A stretch of DNA of 64,000 nucleotides from an uncultured Verrucomicrobiota bacterium (GCA_903922605.1 CAIXUG010000083.1:1-64000); one strand, 5' to 3'. Numbered from the stretch's first letter, positions 1 through 8,284 are shown. A program made the numbers and translations. The notes: generated by a model not told the origin, from the sequence alone.

Positions 1-87
1 CCAACCACGCCGGGTCGGAGACCGGCGCTCCGATTCGTGGGCGAAATCCAAGCTGCGAAAACTATTTGGTCCGGTTTGAATCGAACC

Positions 88-417
88 ATGAAACGCACGT
101 CCCGACATGTCCTCGTGTTCATCACCGCGCCGGATTTGAAGACGGCCCGCGCCCTGGCCAAAGCGGCGTTGGAAGCCCGGCTGGTGGCCTGTGCCAACCT
201 GGTGCCGAAGATTGAGTCACACTACTGGTGGCAGGGAAAACTGGAGCGCAGCGCGGAGGTGCTGATGCTGATGAAGACCACCCGGCCGCAGCTGAAGGCC
301 TTGGAGGAAACCATTCTCACGCGACACCCCTATGACACGGCGGAGTTCGTGGTGGTGTCGCTCGATGCCGGTAGCGCCAAGTATCTGGCGTGGATTGATG
401 ACAGTGTGCGGGGATAA
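88..417 (+). CDS. cutA: CutA-family divalent-cation tolerance protein
   Basis: A small cytoplasmic protein of about 109 residues, the usual CutA length. CutA proteins form trimers and are linked to tolerance of copper and other divalent cations, although the biochemical role is still unclear. The family hallmarks are visible: an N-terminal beta strand (VLVFITAPD), the ARLVACANLVP segment, the ESHYWWQGK motif, and the MLMKTT and HPYDTAEFVV stretches. An in-frame ATG at 37 would add 17 residues that do not resemble the family, so I chose the ATG at 88. The gene stands alone, convergent with the small membrane-protein gene that follows. A GC-rich hairpin without a T-run lies right after the stop. 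Confidence 0.9.
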   Translation: MKRTSRHVLVFITAPDLKTARALAKAALEARLVACANLVPKIESHYWWQGKLERSAEVLMLMKTTRPQLKALEETILTRHPYDTAEFVVVSLDAGSAKYLAWIDDSVRG

Positions 418-452
418 GCCGGCGCGCCGCCGGCATAGGAGGGCCGGGCAGT

Positions 453-671
453 TTATGGCCTGGTGTTCATCTCGATCTGCACGGTGTCCCGTTTGATGGC
501 GGTGACCTGATCGTTCAGCTTCCGCAGTTCCTGGTGAAGTTTCGAGAGGTACGACCAGGCGATGAGCGGAAACAGCACCCAACCGACCGCCAGGATCGTA
601 AACAGGACAAGGCAGGCCACCCCGGCGGTGGACGAAAAGAAGTTCTCCAGGTTGTGATCTGAACCATTCAT
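453..671 (-). CDS. small single-span membrane protein with coiled-coil tail
   Basis: A 72-residue protein of unknown function. About 16 polar residues are followed by one long hydrophobic segment (roughly residues 17-40) and a charged C-terminal helix (about 41-66, KLHQELRKLNDQVTAIKRD) with heptad spacing that suggests a short coiled coil. This makes it a probable small inner-membrane protein. It lies on the same strand as and downstream of the dihydrouridine synthase gene, with about 60 bp between them. No family was recognised. Confidence 0.6.
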   Translation of the reverse strand: MNGSDHNLENFFSSTAGVACLVLFTILAVGWVLFPLIAWSYLSKLHQELRKLNDQVTAIKRDTVQIEMNTRP

Positions 672-732
672 CGCGCGAAAGACTGCGGGCTTCCTCGGGC
701 CGCTTCAACCTGTGCGCGGTTACGGATGAAGA

Positions 733-1845
733 TTACCAGACTTCCACCGGCCCCTTGGGCACCGGGATGGCCGTGCGGGTGGCCGAGGCGGGTTCGCTCT
801 CGCGCATGAAGCTGGCGACCATCGGGGGCGGCGTGAAGCGCGGCAGCAGCTCGCCACGTTCGTCACAGAACTGCGCGCGCCAGCGGAGGAAGTTCGCGAG
901 GATCTCGTGAAACTGCGCCCGCGTGGACATCAGCACGACCTTCTTGTTGAACTCGCTCACCGGGCCGAACCGCTTCGCGTACCACGGCGCAACCTTGCGG
1001 AACATCACGCAGCCGAGCTCCTCGCCGAAGACCTCGACCATCAGGTCGAGATGGCGGCACATCACCTGCACACGGTCGTTGAACGTGGGCTCCGGCGGCA
1101 GCACGCCCGTCGCGACGTATTGCTGCGTGCGGACAAAAATCCACGGATCGTAGAAGGCGCCGCGACCGATGCTGACGCCGGCGCAGCCGGTCTCGTCGAA
1201 CATGTGCTTCGCCGCGATCGGCGTGGTCACGTCGCCATTGCCGATGACCGGGATGCGCTTCACCGCCTGCACCACGGCCCGGATGCCGGCGAGGTTCACC
1301 GTCCCGTCGAAGCCCTGTTCGCGCGTGCGCCCGTGGACAAACACGGCGGCAATGCCCGCGTCCTCCAGTGTCCGGGCGAGGTCCGGCGCGGTGAGGTTGT
1401 CGTCGTCCCACCCGAGCCGCATTTTGGCCGTCACCGGAATTTTCAGGGCGTTCACCATCGTGCGGACGAGGTGCGCGGTCTTGTCCAGCTCGGTCATCAT
1501 TGCCGAGCCGCCGCCGACGCGGCAGACCTTCTTCACGGGGCAGCCCATGTTGATGTCCACTGAGCTGACCCCGAGCGATTCAAGCCACAGTGCCGCGTCG
1601 CGCATCTCCTCGGGCACCGCGCCAAAGAGCTGCACGGCGAGCGGCCGGTCACGCTCGTTGGTCTCGATGAGCTTCAGCGCCTTGCGGTTCCGCTCGATGA
1701 GCGAGCGCGCGTTGACCAGGTCGGTCGTGGCGAGGTCCAGCCCGCCGATCTCCCGCGCCACGATGCGAAAGGGCAGGTTGGTATAACCCGCCAGTGGCGA
1801 CAGAAAGAGATTGGAGCGCAAGGCCAGCGGCCCGAACGAAATCAC
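733..1845 (-). CDS. dusB: tRNA-dihydrouridine synthase (DusB-like)
   Basis: An FMN-dependent enzyme that reduces uridine to dihydrouridine in the tRNA D-loop. The 370 residues form a TIM barrel typical of Dus proteins. Family motifs are visible: an N-terminal LSPLAGYTNLPFR segment, DINMGCPVKKV carrying the catalytic Cys, GGGSAMM, the FMN-binding AKMRLGWDD strand, FVHGRTREQGF, and VIGNGDV followed by GVSIGRGAFYDPW in the phosphate-binding region. Together with the overall length these fit the DusB branch. The C-terminus extends past the usual helical domain by about 30 residues. The nearest upstream gene encodes the LRR protein. Confidence 0.9.
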   Translation of the reverse strand: MISFGPLALRSNLFLSPLAGYTNLPFRIVAREIGGLDLATTDLVNARSLIERNRKALKLIETNERDRPLAVQLFGAVPEEMRDAALWLESLGVSSVDINMGCPVKKVCRVGGGSAMMTELDKTAHLVRTMVNALKIPVTAKMRLGWDDDNLTAPDLARTLEDAGIAAVFVHGRTREQGFDGTVNLAGIRAVVQAVKRIPVIGNGDVTTPIAAKHMFDETGCAGVSIGRGAFYDPWIFVRTQQYVATGVLPPEPTFNDRVQVMCRHLDLMVEVFGEELGCVMFRKVAPWYAKRFGPVSEFNKKVVLMSTRAQFHEILANFLRWRAQFCDERGELLPRFTPPPMVASFMRESEPASATRTAIPVPKGPVEVW

Positions 1846-1933
1846 GCGGCGACCGTAGCGGCGAAAGGTCGCGGACGAAAGCCAGCAACGTAGCGTCGAT
1901 TACAGATCGGCGTTCCGAAATCCCACTCCAACC

Positions 1934-3310
1934 TCAGGGCATGCGGAGGCGGTAGAGGCGGGCGGGATAGTTCTGCCACTGCGGATCGCTGAAGTAGGCC
2001 GTGCCGGCGGCGAGGGTGTTCGTGCTCACGGGCGTCCAGACCGGTTGGGCAAGGTCTGTGATGGCTTCGACCACAAAAGTTAGGCCGCTGTTTCCGGTGA
2101 CGTTGAACCCAAACTGCCCGGCCTTCACCCCGAAGGCGGTGTTCCCGGGTTGCACACTTGGTTTCCATGTCACAACTGGAAGGCTGGCGAATGTGGCTCC
2201 CCAGCCTTTGGCTTCTGGTAGACGATAAACTTTTGCGTTTGAGACACCGCTAAATACATCGGAGCCAAAAGTGGGAGCATCGCCTGCAAAATAGATTCCG
2301 TTCAAACTAACGCAACCTTGGAATGCCTGTGGTTCAATGAAGGTAACGCCATTGCCGATCGTCACATTAGTCAGACTCGAACAGTTCTGAAAATCCACAT
2401 ATCCTATACTTGTAACGGTGTTTGGAATTCTAAAACTTGTAAGGGAGGAACAACCTTGGAAAATGTTCTCCCCCATGTTGGTGACAGGCGCAGTAATGGT
2501 AGCATGGACTAAGCCTGTGCAGTATTGGAATATGGCATCTCCCATATTGGTAACCGTGTTGGGAGTCGTGATGGCAGTCAGACTGCGGCATTGAGCGAAT
2601 GACTGAACGCGTATTGTCGTAACGCTATTTGGAATTGTATAGGTTCCGGACCAACCCCAAGGGCATTGGATAAGAGTGTCCTGACGCTTGTTAAATAGGA
2701 TGCCATCGGCGCTGCTATAAATAGAATTAAGCTCAGTCACATTAATTGATTTTAAACTTGTACAACCATAAAATGTATAATAATTTATGTTGGTCACGGC
2801 ATTTCCGATAATAATGTTCGTCTGGTTGGAGCAATTCTGGAACACCCCGACCCCGAGGCTGGTGACGCCATTGGGTATCGTAACGCTGGTCAGGTTGTTG
2901 CAATTTGCAAACGCACCACCACCAATACTGGCAACGCTGTTGGGAATTATGACCTCTGTCAAGGCGCACAAACCAAATGCATTATTCCCGATGGAAGTAA
3001 CCCCACTTGGAATTGTTATGCGCATGAGATTATAGCACAAAAAGAACCCGTTGTTGTCGATGCTGGTGACATTGTTGCCGATCGCAACACTGATCAGGTT
3101 GCGATTGCCTGAGAAGGTCTGGGCTGAAATCCGGGTAACTGGCAAGCCATCAATGGTGTCAGGAATAATCACTTCACCGTCAAAGCCGCTGTATCCCGTG
3201 ATGGTTATCTTACCACTAACGGCTCTATACGTGAATTGCGCCTGCGTCGCGACGGGCAATGCCAACAGCAGCCAGAGCAGCAGTCGCGCGACGTTCGTTT
3301 TGGCGTTCAT
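1934..3310 (-). CDS. secreted BspA-type leucine-rich-repeat protein
   Basis: A 458-residue exported protein. It starts with a Sec signal peptide (residues about 1-24, ending near ATQAQ). About a dozen tandem BspA/LRR_5 repeats of about 23 residues follow (about residues 35-350), with the pattern SIGxxAFxxCxxLTxVTIPNxVT. A C-terminal region (about 375-458) contains a FVVEAITDLAQPVWTPVST stretch like those common in verrucomicrobial surface proteins. Such repeats usually mediate protein-protein or surface interactions, and no enzyme motif is seen. The repeat part looks visibly more AT-rich than the flanking genes, which suggests a different evolutionary origin. No PEP-CTERM or LPXTG anchor is present. 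Confidence 0.8.
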   Translation of the reverse strand: MNAKTNVARLLLWLLLALPVATQAQFTYRAVSGKITITGYSGFDGEVIIPDTIDGLPVTRISAQTFSGNRNLISVAIGNNVTSIDNNGFFLCYNLMRITIPSGVTSIGNNAFGLCALTEVIIPNSVASIGGGAFANCNNLTSVTIPNGVTSLGVGVFQNCSNQTNIIIGNAVTNINYYTFYGCTSLKSINVTELNSIYSSADGILFNKRQDTLIQCPWGWSGTYTIPNSVTTIRVQSFAQCRSLTAITTPNTVTNMGDAIFQYCTGLVHATITAPVTNMGENIFQGCSSLTSFRIPNTVTSIGYVDFQNCSSLTNVTIGNGVTFIEPQAFQGCVSLNGIYFAGDAPTFGSDVFSGVSNAKVYRLPEAKGWGATFASLPVVTWKPSVQPGNTAFGVKAGQFGFNVTGNSGLTFVVEAITDLAQPVWTPVSTNTLAAGTAYFSDPQWQNYPARLYRLRMP

Positions 3311-3477
3311 GGATGGGGCGTTTTGTTCGGCCTGTGCTTCGGGTCGGGTTCAGTTTGCCGGTCGGCCTTGGCGTTATGGCTTGGAACCGGTTTCCTGTGC
3401 CCGTCTCGGCTCCGTTTGTCCAGACGCGAGTGGGGCTGGAAAGTTTATGAATGGTATCACGCACAAGGGTTGCGAGG

Positions 3478-3508
3478 TTGCCAGACCGGTTGCGCTTGAG
3501 TCTGGCAA
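3478..3508. other. perfect inverted repeat upstream of the HicB/HicA set
   Basis: TTGCCAGAC at 3478-3486 and GTCTGGCAA at 3500-3508 form a 9-bp perfect stem with a 13-nt spacer. It lies 29 bp before the ATG of the first HicB-like gene. It has no T-run, so it could be an operator (HicB and related antitoxins autoregulate by binding palindromes) or a structured 5' leader. The function is inferred from position only. Confidence 0.35.
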
Positions 3509-3536
3509 TCGTGCGGCGAGCGGATAAGCTTCCGCC

Positions 3537-3779
3537 ATGCAAGTTGACTACACCGTGCAGGTCTGGCGGGAAGACGGCCAATTCATCGCCCACGCGATGC
3601 CGCTGGATGTCGCGAGTTCCGGGGCATCGCCCGAGGCGGCCCGGTTGGCGGTGGACGAGGCGGTGAAACTTTTCCTGGGGACGGCCGCCGAGCACGGCAC
3701 GTTGAAGGAGGACTTGGAAGATGCCGGCTACCGGCGCGTCCGTCGCGAATGGAGCGGGCCAGCCTGCCAGCTTGTTTGA
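3537..3779 (+). CDS. HicB-like small protein (UPF0150-type fold)
   Basis: An 80-residue protein whose first half matches the short beta-beta-alpha HicB/UPF0150 pattern: a VDYTVQVWREDGQFIAHA hairpin, then a helix beginning GASPEAARLAVDEAVKLFL. It is more divergent than the next gene because the usual PGC motif is missing. It lies 27 bp upstream of a canonical hicB and 230 bp upstream of hicA on the same strand, so it may be a second antitoxin-like subunit or a decayed duplicate. No C-terminal DNA-binding domain is seen. Confidence 0.6.
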   Translation: MQVDYTVQVWREDGQFIAHAMPLDVASSGASPEAARLAVDEAVKLFLGTAAEHGTLKEDLEDAGYRRVRREWSGPACQLV

Positions 3780-3806
3780 ATCCAGTAATGAACGTATTTT
3801 TCACCC

Positions 3807-4010
3807 ATGAATTTTCGCCTCCTCATAGAGCCGGACGTCGAGACTGGACGCTGGTCTGCCGTCTTCCCTGAACTTCCTGGCTGCGCGACAGCGGGTGACA
3901 CCGAAGCCGAGGCCATTGCCAATGCCCGCGAGGCGCTGGCGCTCTGGTTTGACCCGGTGACGCTGACCTTGGATCCCCAGGCCAAGCTGTTGGAGCTGTC
4001 CCTGCCTTGA
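3807..4010 (+). CDS. hicB: HicB-family antitoxin (short form)
   Basis: A 67-residue protein matching the partial-RNase-H-fold domain of HicB antitoxins. It has an RLLIEPDVETGRWSAVFPEL hairpin, the PGCATAGDTEAEAIANA motif and a helix continuing into EALALW. HicB neutralises HicA by direct binding. Longer HicB proteins carry a C-terminal DNA-binding domain, which is absent here, so any transcriptional autoregulation would have to come from elsewhere. The stop codon overlaps the hicA start within a TTGA tetranucleotide, implying translational coupling. Confidence 0.8.
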   Translation: MNFRLLIEPDVETGRWSAVFPELPGCATAGDTEAEAIANAREALALWFDPVTLTLDPQAKLLELSLP

Positions 4011-4225
4011 GCCGTCATTTTCCAGTCTGCAATGCGCACGATGTCGTCCGCGTGTTGCGACGGAACGGCTTCATCCTGGTTAGGCAGGCTGGCAGCCACC
4101 AGAAGTGGCGGCACGCCGACGGACGGCAGGTCATCGTGGCGATGCACGGGAGCAAGCCGATTCCGGTCGGGACCATGAAGAGCATTGTTCAAGGCAGCGG
4201 CCTGTCGGTGGACGATTTCCGTTAA
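4007..4225 (+). CDS. hicA: HicA-family mRNA interferase toxin
   Basis: A 72-residue dsRBD-like HicA toxin, a ribosome-independent mRNase when free of HicB. Family features are visible: AHDVVRVLRRNGFILVRQAGSHQKWRH with the catalytic His in the GSH motif, then VIVAMHGSKPIPVGTMKSIVQGSGLS. The only suitable start in frame is TTG at 4007, overlapping the hicB stop by 4 bp. Length and order (antitoxin first) fit the less common hicBA arrangement. Upstream lies a second HicB-like gene. Confidence 0.82.
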   Translation: MSRHFPVCNAHDVVRVLRRNGFILVRQAGSHQKWRHADGRQVIVAMHGSKPIPVGTMKSIVQGSGLSVDDFR

Positions 4226-4324
4226 ATTACATTGTGGGAGTCGTCACACCACGAAGACACGCATAACGAATTGAAACCGTCCTTTCTCTGATGCGTCCCT
4301 AGCATCACTCTGCGTCTGCGAACG

Positions 4325-5011
4325 ATGCCCTTGCTCGAAATCAGCGATCTGAGGAAAGCCTTCACCGCGCCCGATGGGACGGCGCATGAGGTGGTCCGCA
4401 TTGCGCACTTCACTCTGGCGGCGAAGGCGCAGCTCGCCCTGAGCGGGCCGAGCGGCACCGGCAAAACTACCTTTCTCCACCTGATCGCGGGCATTCTGAC
4501 GCCGGATGCGGGCCACCTGACGCTGGATGGTGTGGAGATGTCGGCCTTGGCCGAATCGGCGCGGGACCGCCTGCGGGCGACTTCGATTGGTTACATTTTC
4601 CAGACCTTCAACCTGCTCCAGGGCTTTACGGTGCTGGAGAACGTGCTGCTCGGCATGTCCTTCGGTCCCGGAGCGGACCGGCCGCATGCCGAGGCGCTGC
4701 TCCGGCGGGTTGGGCTGGGCGACCGGCTGAACCATTTTCCGCGACAGCTTTCGACCGGGCAGCAGCAGCGCGTCGCGGTGGCACGGGCGCTGGCTAACCG
4801 GCCAAAGCTCGTGCTCGCAGACGAACCGACGGGCAATCTGGACACCGCGAACGCCCGCGCTTCGCTCGCCCTGATCCGCGAGGCTTGCACCGAGAATGGC
4901 GCGGCGTTGCTGCTCGTGAGCCACGATCCGGCGGTGCTCGCGAGCTTTGAGAGCCACGCGTCGCTCGCCGAGCTCAACGCGGCTTCGCGGCCGAACGGAG
5001 GTGCCCTGTGA
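4325..5011 (+). CDS. ABC transporter ATP-binding protein (LolD/MacB type)
   Basis: A cytoplasmic ATPase of 228 residues. Walker A is GPSGTGKTT (41-49), the Q-loop lies near residue 93 (IFQTFNLLQG), the signature is LSTGQQQRVA (142-151, a variant of LSGGQ), Walker B is LVLADEP (162-168) and the H-loop His is in LLLVSHDP (about 200). This subclass pairs with FtsX-fold permeases rather than classical importers. It overlaps the permease gene by 4 bp. The following lipoprotein and DUF3299-like gene suggest a metal-handling role, discussed in the findings. Confidence 0.9.
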   Translation: MPLLEISDLRKAFTAPDGTAHEVVRIAHFTLAAKAQLALSGPSGTGKTTFLHLIAGILTPDAGHLTLDGVEMSALAESARDRLRATSIGYIFQTFNLLQGFTVLENVLLGMSFGPGADRPHAEALLRRVGLGDRLNHFPRQLSTGQQQRVAVARALANRPKLVLADEPTGNLDTANARASLALIREACTENGAALLLVSHDPAVLASFESHASLAELNAASRPNGGAL

Positions 5012-6213
5012 CCCTCTGGCTGCTTGTCCGCCGCAGTCTGCGGCAGCATCTGCTCTCGACGATCGTCACCGCGCTGGCCATCGCGCTCGCGGGCGGCCTG
5101 CTGATGTCGGTGTGGGCCGTGAAGCGCCAGGCGCACGACACTTTCACCGGCCAGACCGGCGGTTGGGACGCGGTGCTGGGCGCGCGTGGTTCCAAGCTGC
5201 AGATCGTGTTGAACTCGATCTTCCACCTTGAGGCGTCGCCCGGAAACGTCCCGTGGGCCGACTACCTCGACCTCGCGTCAAACCGCGCCGTGTCGCTGGC
5301 GATCCCGATTGCCGTGGGGGACAACTATCGGGGTTATCGGCTGGTCGGTACGCTCACCAATTACTTCACGCAGGCCGATTACGCGCCGGGCAAGAAGTTC
5401 GCCGTCGCCCCGGGCGGGGACATCTTCGCGGATGGTTATCGGGAGGCGGTTGTCGGCAGCTTTGCGGCGCGCCGGCTTGGACTGAAGGTGGGCGATGAAT
5501 TTCATCCCTATCACGGGCTGAACTTCGATCCGAACGCCCAGCATCAGGAGACGTACAAGGTCGTCGGCATTCTGGAACCGTCGAACACCCCGGCGGACCG
5601 CGTGATCTGGATTCCGCTCGCCGGCCTGCAGAACATGTCGGGGCACGACCCAAACTCAGCGAACGACGTGAGCGCCGTGCTGGTGAAGCTGCGGACACCG
5701 GTCGCGGGCAAATCCCTGGAGCTGCTCTACAACCGGCAGGGCAACCGCTTCACGTTTGCCTGGCCCATCGCGGAGCAGGTGGCCTACCTCTTCGAGCGGT
5801 TCGGCTGGTTCGACCAGGTGCTCACGTTGGTGGCCTGGCTCGTCGCGTTGGTCGCGACCGGCTCGGTGCTGGCGAGCATCTACAACTCCATGAGCGCCCG
5901 GAAACGCGATCTGGCGATCCTGCGCGCGCTCGGGGCAAGGCGAGGAACGATCTTCGGGGCCATTGTGTTCGAGGCTGCGGCCATCGCGGCGTTGGGCATG
6001 CTGATCGGTTTCGTGATCTATTTCACGGTCGTGAGTGTTGTCGCGGCGGTGATTCGGGCGCAGACTGGGGTGGTGCTGAACCCATTTGCCTGGGACGCGG
6101 TGCTGGTCTGGGCTCCGGCGGCGATGATCGCGCTAAGCGCGTTGGCCGGCATCGTGCCGGCAATCAAGGCCTATCGGACAAACGTGGCGGAAGGGCTGGC
6201 ACCGGAGTCCTGA
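5008..6213 (+). CDS. FtsX-like ABC transporter permease
   Basis: A 401-residue inner-membrane protein with the MacB/LolC topology. One membrane span lies near the N-terminus (about residues 13-32), followed by a large extracytoplasmic domain (about 35-260) and three C-terminal spans (about 270-295, 325-350, 365-390) forming the FtsX domain, including SARKRDLAILRALGARR. The start is a GTG overlapping the ATPase stop. It partners the preceding ATPase. MacB/Lol-type transporters move periplasmic or membrane substrates instead of importing through the cytoplasm, but the substrate here is not defined by sequence. Confidence 0.88.
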   Translation: MTLWLLVRRSLRQHLLSTIVTALAIALAGGLLMSVWAVKRQAHDTFTGQTGGWDAVLGARGSKLQIVLNSIFHLEASPGNVPWADYLDLASNRAVSLAIPIAVGDNYRGYRLVGTLTNYFTQADYAPGKKFAVAPGGDIFADGYREAVVGSFAARRLGLKVGDEFHPYHGLNFDPNAQHQETYKVVGILEPSNTPADRVIWIPLAGLQNMSGHDPNSANDVSAVLVKLRTPVAGKSLELLYNRQGNRFTFAWPIAEQVAYLFERFGWFDQVLTLVAWLVALVATGSVLASIYNSMSARKRDLAILRALGARRGTIFGAIVFEAAAIAALGMLIGFVIYFTVVSVVAAVIRAQTGVVLNPFAWDAVLVWAPAAMIALSALAGIVPAIKAYRTNVAEGLAPES

Positions 6214-6311
6214 GCGAAAGCCAACCGCGCGTTGAATTTGCCCAGGCCTCTGCTACATCCAATTGGCGTCTGAAAACACCTCGTCCATGGCTTTGGCTGT
6301 CGGCCCAGCTC

Positions 6312-6764
6312 TTGGGGATGGCCGTTTTCTCTGCCGGTGGCTGTGGTGGCAGTGATACGCCCGCCAAGCCGGCCGAGGCGGCGCATCACCATGAGCATGT
6401 TCCGCCCCATGGCGGTACGGCGGTGGAGCTGGGCCATGAGGAGTTTCACGTCGAATTTGTGCTCGATGCGGCTGCCGGCCGGCTGACTGCCTATGTCATG
6501 GATGGCGAGCTGGAACAGTTCATCCGCGTTTCCGCCGTCTCATTCGAAGTGCAGGCCAAGGTGGATGGCGCCGACCAAAGCCTCACCTTTTCCCCGGTGG
6601 CCAATGCCGCCACGGGCGAAAAGGCGGGTGACACCTCGCAATTTGAGGCAACCGCCGCCTGGCTGAAGACCACGACAAACTTTGACGCCACGCTACGGGA
6701 ACTTACTGTCCGCACGCAGACCTATCGCGCGGTGAAATTCAATTTTCCAAAAGGCAACGAATGA
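6312..6764 (+). CDS. His-rich periplasmic (lipo)protein
   Basis: An exported-looking protein with a cluster of histidines just after a Cys (AHHHEHVPPHGGT) followed by a beta-rich domain (EFHVEFVLDAAAGRLTAYVMDG and onward). The His cluster suggests metal binding. The start is problematic: TTG 6312 and ATG 6318 leave only about 8-10 residues before the candidate lipobox Cys. The codons from CTG 6270 in the same frame encode a basic n-region (KTPRPR) and a hydrophobic core (WLWLSAQLLGMAVF) that look like a lipoprotein signal. Initiation at CTG 6270 is therefore possible. The stop overlaps the next gene's ATG (ATGA). Confidence 0.7.
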   Translation: MGMAVFSAGGCGGSDTPAKPAEAAHHHEHVPPHGGTAVELGHEEFHVEFVLDAAAGRLTAYVMDGELEQFIRVSAVSFEVQAKVDGADQSLTFSPVANAATGEKAGDTSQFEATAAWLKTTTNFDATLRELTVRTQTYRAVKFNFPKGNE

Positions 6765-7423
6765 AGACTTCCGTTCTGCTTCCCCGCCTGAAGACGGCCG
6801 GCGTGTTTGCCGCCGTGACCTTGGTGTCGTCGCTGTTCTTCCGCGTGCCCGAAACCGCGCTCGCGGCGGACAAGCCGGCTCGTGGCGAACCGATCAAGCC
6901 GCTGGCCGCTCCGACGCGCGGTGAGCCCATCAAACCGCTCGCGCCCGCTGCCGGTGAAGCGCCGGCCACGGCGAACGCCCCGGGGGGCACCGCCATGGAC
7001 GGCGAATTTTCGGTCGTGGGCTTCGACAAGCTGAGCACCTTCAAATACGACGTGCCGGACGATGCGGCGACCAACACGGTAGCGTCCGCCAAAAACCCGG
7101 ACGAGCAGATCCCGGCCCCGGTGAAGGCGTTCAGCGGCAAGCGGGTTTCGCTGAAGGGGTTCATGCTGCCGCTCAAGGTCGAGGGCGGCCTGGTGACCGA
7201 GCTGCTCATCATGCGCGACCAGTCCATGTGCTGCTACGGCGCGGTGCCGAAGATCAACGAATGGGTGGCGGTCAAGATGACCGGCAAGGGCGTGAAGCCG
7301 ATCATGGACCAGGCCGTGACGCTGTACGGCACGCTCAAGGTAGGCGCGATCCGCGAAAACGGCTACCTGGTGGGCATCTACCAGCTCGACGGTGAAAAAA
7401 TGAAAGATCCGGTGGGGATGTGA
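6761..7423 (+). CDS. exported DUF3299-like protein
   Basis: A 220-residue protein with a signal peptide (about 1-35, ending near ALAADKP). A low-complexity linker with a repeated RGEPIKPLA(A) unit follows (about 40-65), then a folded domain (about 100-220) with KRVSLKGFMLPL, ELLIMRDQSMCCYGAVPKIN and TLYGTLKVGAIRENGYLVGIYQL. This resembles DUF3299 domains, with the CCYG pair as possible metal ligands. It is translationally coupled to the His-rich protein and ends just before a strong terminator, closing the ABC operon. Function is inferred from context only. Confidence 0.7.
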   Translation: MKTSVLLPRLKTAGVFAAVTLVSSLFFRVPETALAADKPARGEPIKPLAAPTRGEPIKPLAPAAGEAPATANAPGGTAMDGEFSVVGFDKLSTFKYDVPDDAATNTVASAKNPDEQIPAPVKAFSGKRVSLKGFMLPLKVEGGLVTELLIMRDQSMCCYGAVPKINEWVAVKMTGKGVKPIMDQAVTLYGTLKVGAIRENGYLVGIYQLDGEKMKDPVGM

Positions 7424-7449
7424 CCGGGCGCACCATGCGCTTTGAAACG

Positions 7450-7480
7450 AAGGCCGGCCCAATGCCGGCCTTCTTTTTTT
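7450..7480 (+). terminator. Rho-independent terminator of the ABC/DUF3299 operon
   Basis: A 9-bp GC-rich stem (AAGGCCGGC / GCCGGCCTT) with a 5-nt loop is followed by C and a run of seven T. It sits 27 bp after the DUF3299-like stop codon, so it separates this operon from the metallophosphoesterase gene. Confidence 0.88.
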
Positions 7481-7522
7481 GAGCAGCCCTGAGCGGCCCC
7501 GGTCTGAAGCAGCAGTAACGAG

Positions 7523-8284
7523 ATGAATCTGAGCCGCCGCCGCTTTCTCTGCCATGCCCTGTGGGCCGCCCCCGTTGGGGTCATGGCGGATGCGGCGGTC
7601 GTGGAACCGCACTGGCTCAACATTAAGACCGTCTCACTGGCAAAGGGGGCAGTCCGCCACCGGTTCGTCCATCTCACCGACATCCATCACAAAGGGGATG
7701 AGGCCTATCTCCGGCGGGTCGTTGCGGAGGTCAACCGGCTCAAGCCGGACTTTGCATGCTTCACGGGTGACTTGGTCGAGGAGGCAAAATTTGTCCCGCC
7801 GGCCTTGGAAATTCTGCGCGAGTTGCAGGTGCCATTGTACGGCATTCCGGGCAATCACGACCACTGGAGTCGGGCAAATTTCGGTCCTATCCGGGCTGCG
7901 TTCGCCGCGACGGGCGGCGCCTGGCTTCAGGACCGCCAGATGCCGATCCGGGATGGCGCGATCAATCTCATGGCGCTGGACCGGCTGCCCGCCCGGCTGG
8001 TGGCAGATCCCACGCGATTCAATCTCCTGCTCATGCACTATCCGGAATGGGCCGACCGTCTCGCCGGCCTGCGCAGTGACCTGTTGCTGGCCGGCCATTC
8101 GCATGGCGGCCAAATACGGCTGCCAGGCATTGGCGCTATCCTTACGCCCTCCGAGACCGGGGCCTATGAGATGGGCCTGTTTGAAACGCCAGCCGGACCT
8201 CTCTACGTCAATCCTGGCATTGGCACGCTGGGCTACAGCATCCGGTTCAACTGTCGCCCGGAACTGACCGTGTTCGAAATCTGA
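7523..8284 (+). CDS. Tat-exported calcineurin-like metallophosphoesterase
   Basis: A 253-residue protein beginning with a twin-arginine signal (NLSRRRFLCHALWAAP). The five metallophosphoesterase blocks are present: TDIHHKGD (the Asp-x-His block), FTGDLVEE, IPGNHDHW, LLMHYPE and LAGHSHGGQIR. It resembles the YaeI/YkuE group, whose substrates are often cell-envelope phosphoesters (UDP-diacylglucosamine or lipids). It stands between a terminator and an intergenic repeat, so it is probably monocistronic. Confidence 0.85.
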   Translation: MNLSRRRFLCHALWAAPVGVMADAAVVEPHWLNIKTVSLAKGAVRHRFVHLTDIHHKGDEAYLRRVVAEVNRLKPDFACFTGDLVEEAKFVPPALEILRELQVPLYGIPGNHDHWSRANFGPIRAAFAATGGAWLQDRQMPIRDGAINLMALDRLPARLVADPTRFNLLLMHYPEWADRLAGLRSDLLLAGHSHGGQIRLPGIGAILTPSETGAYEMGLFETPAGPLYVNPGIGTLGYSIRFNCRPELTVFEI

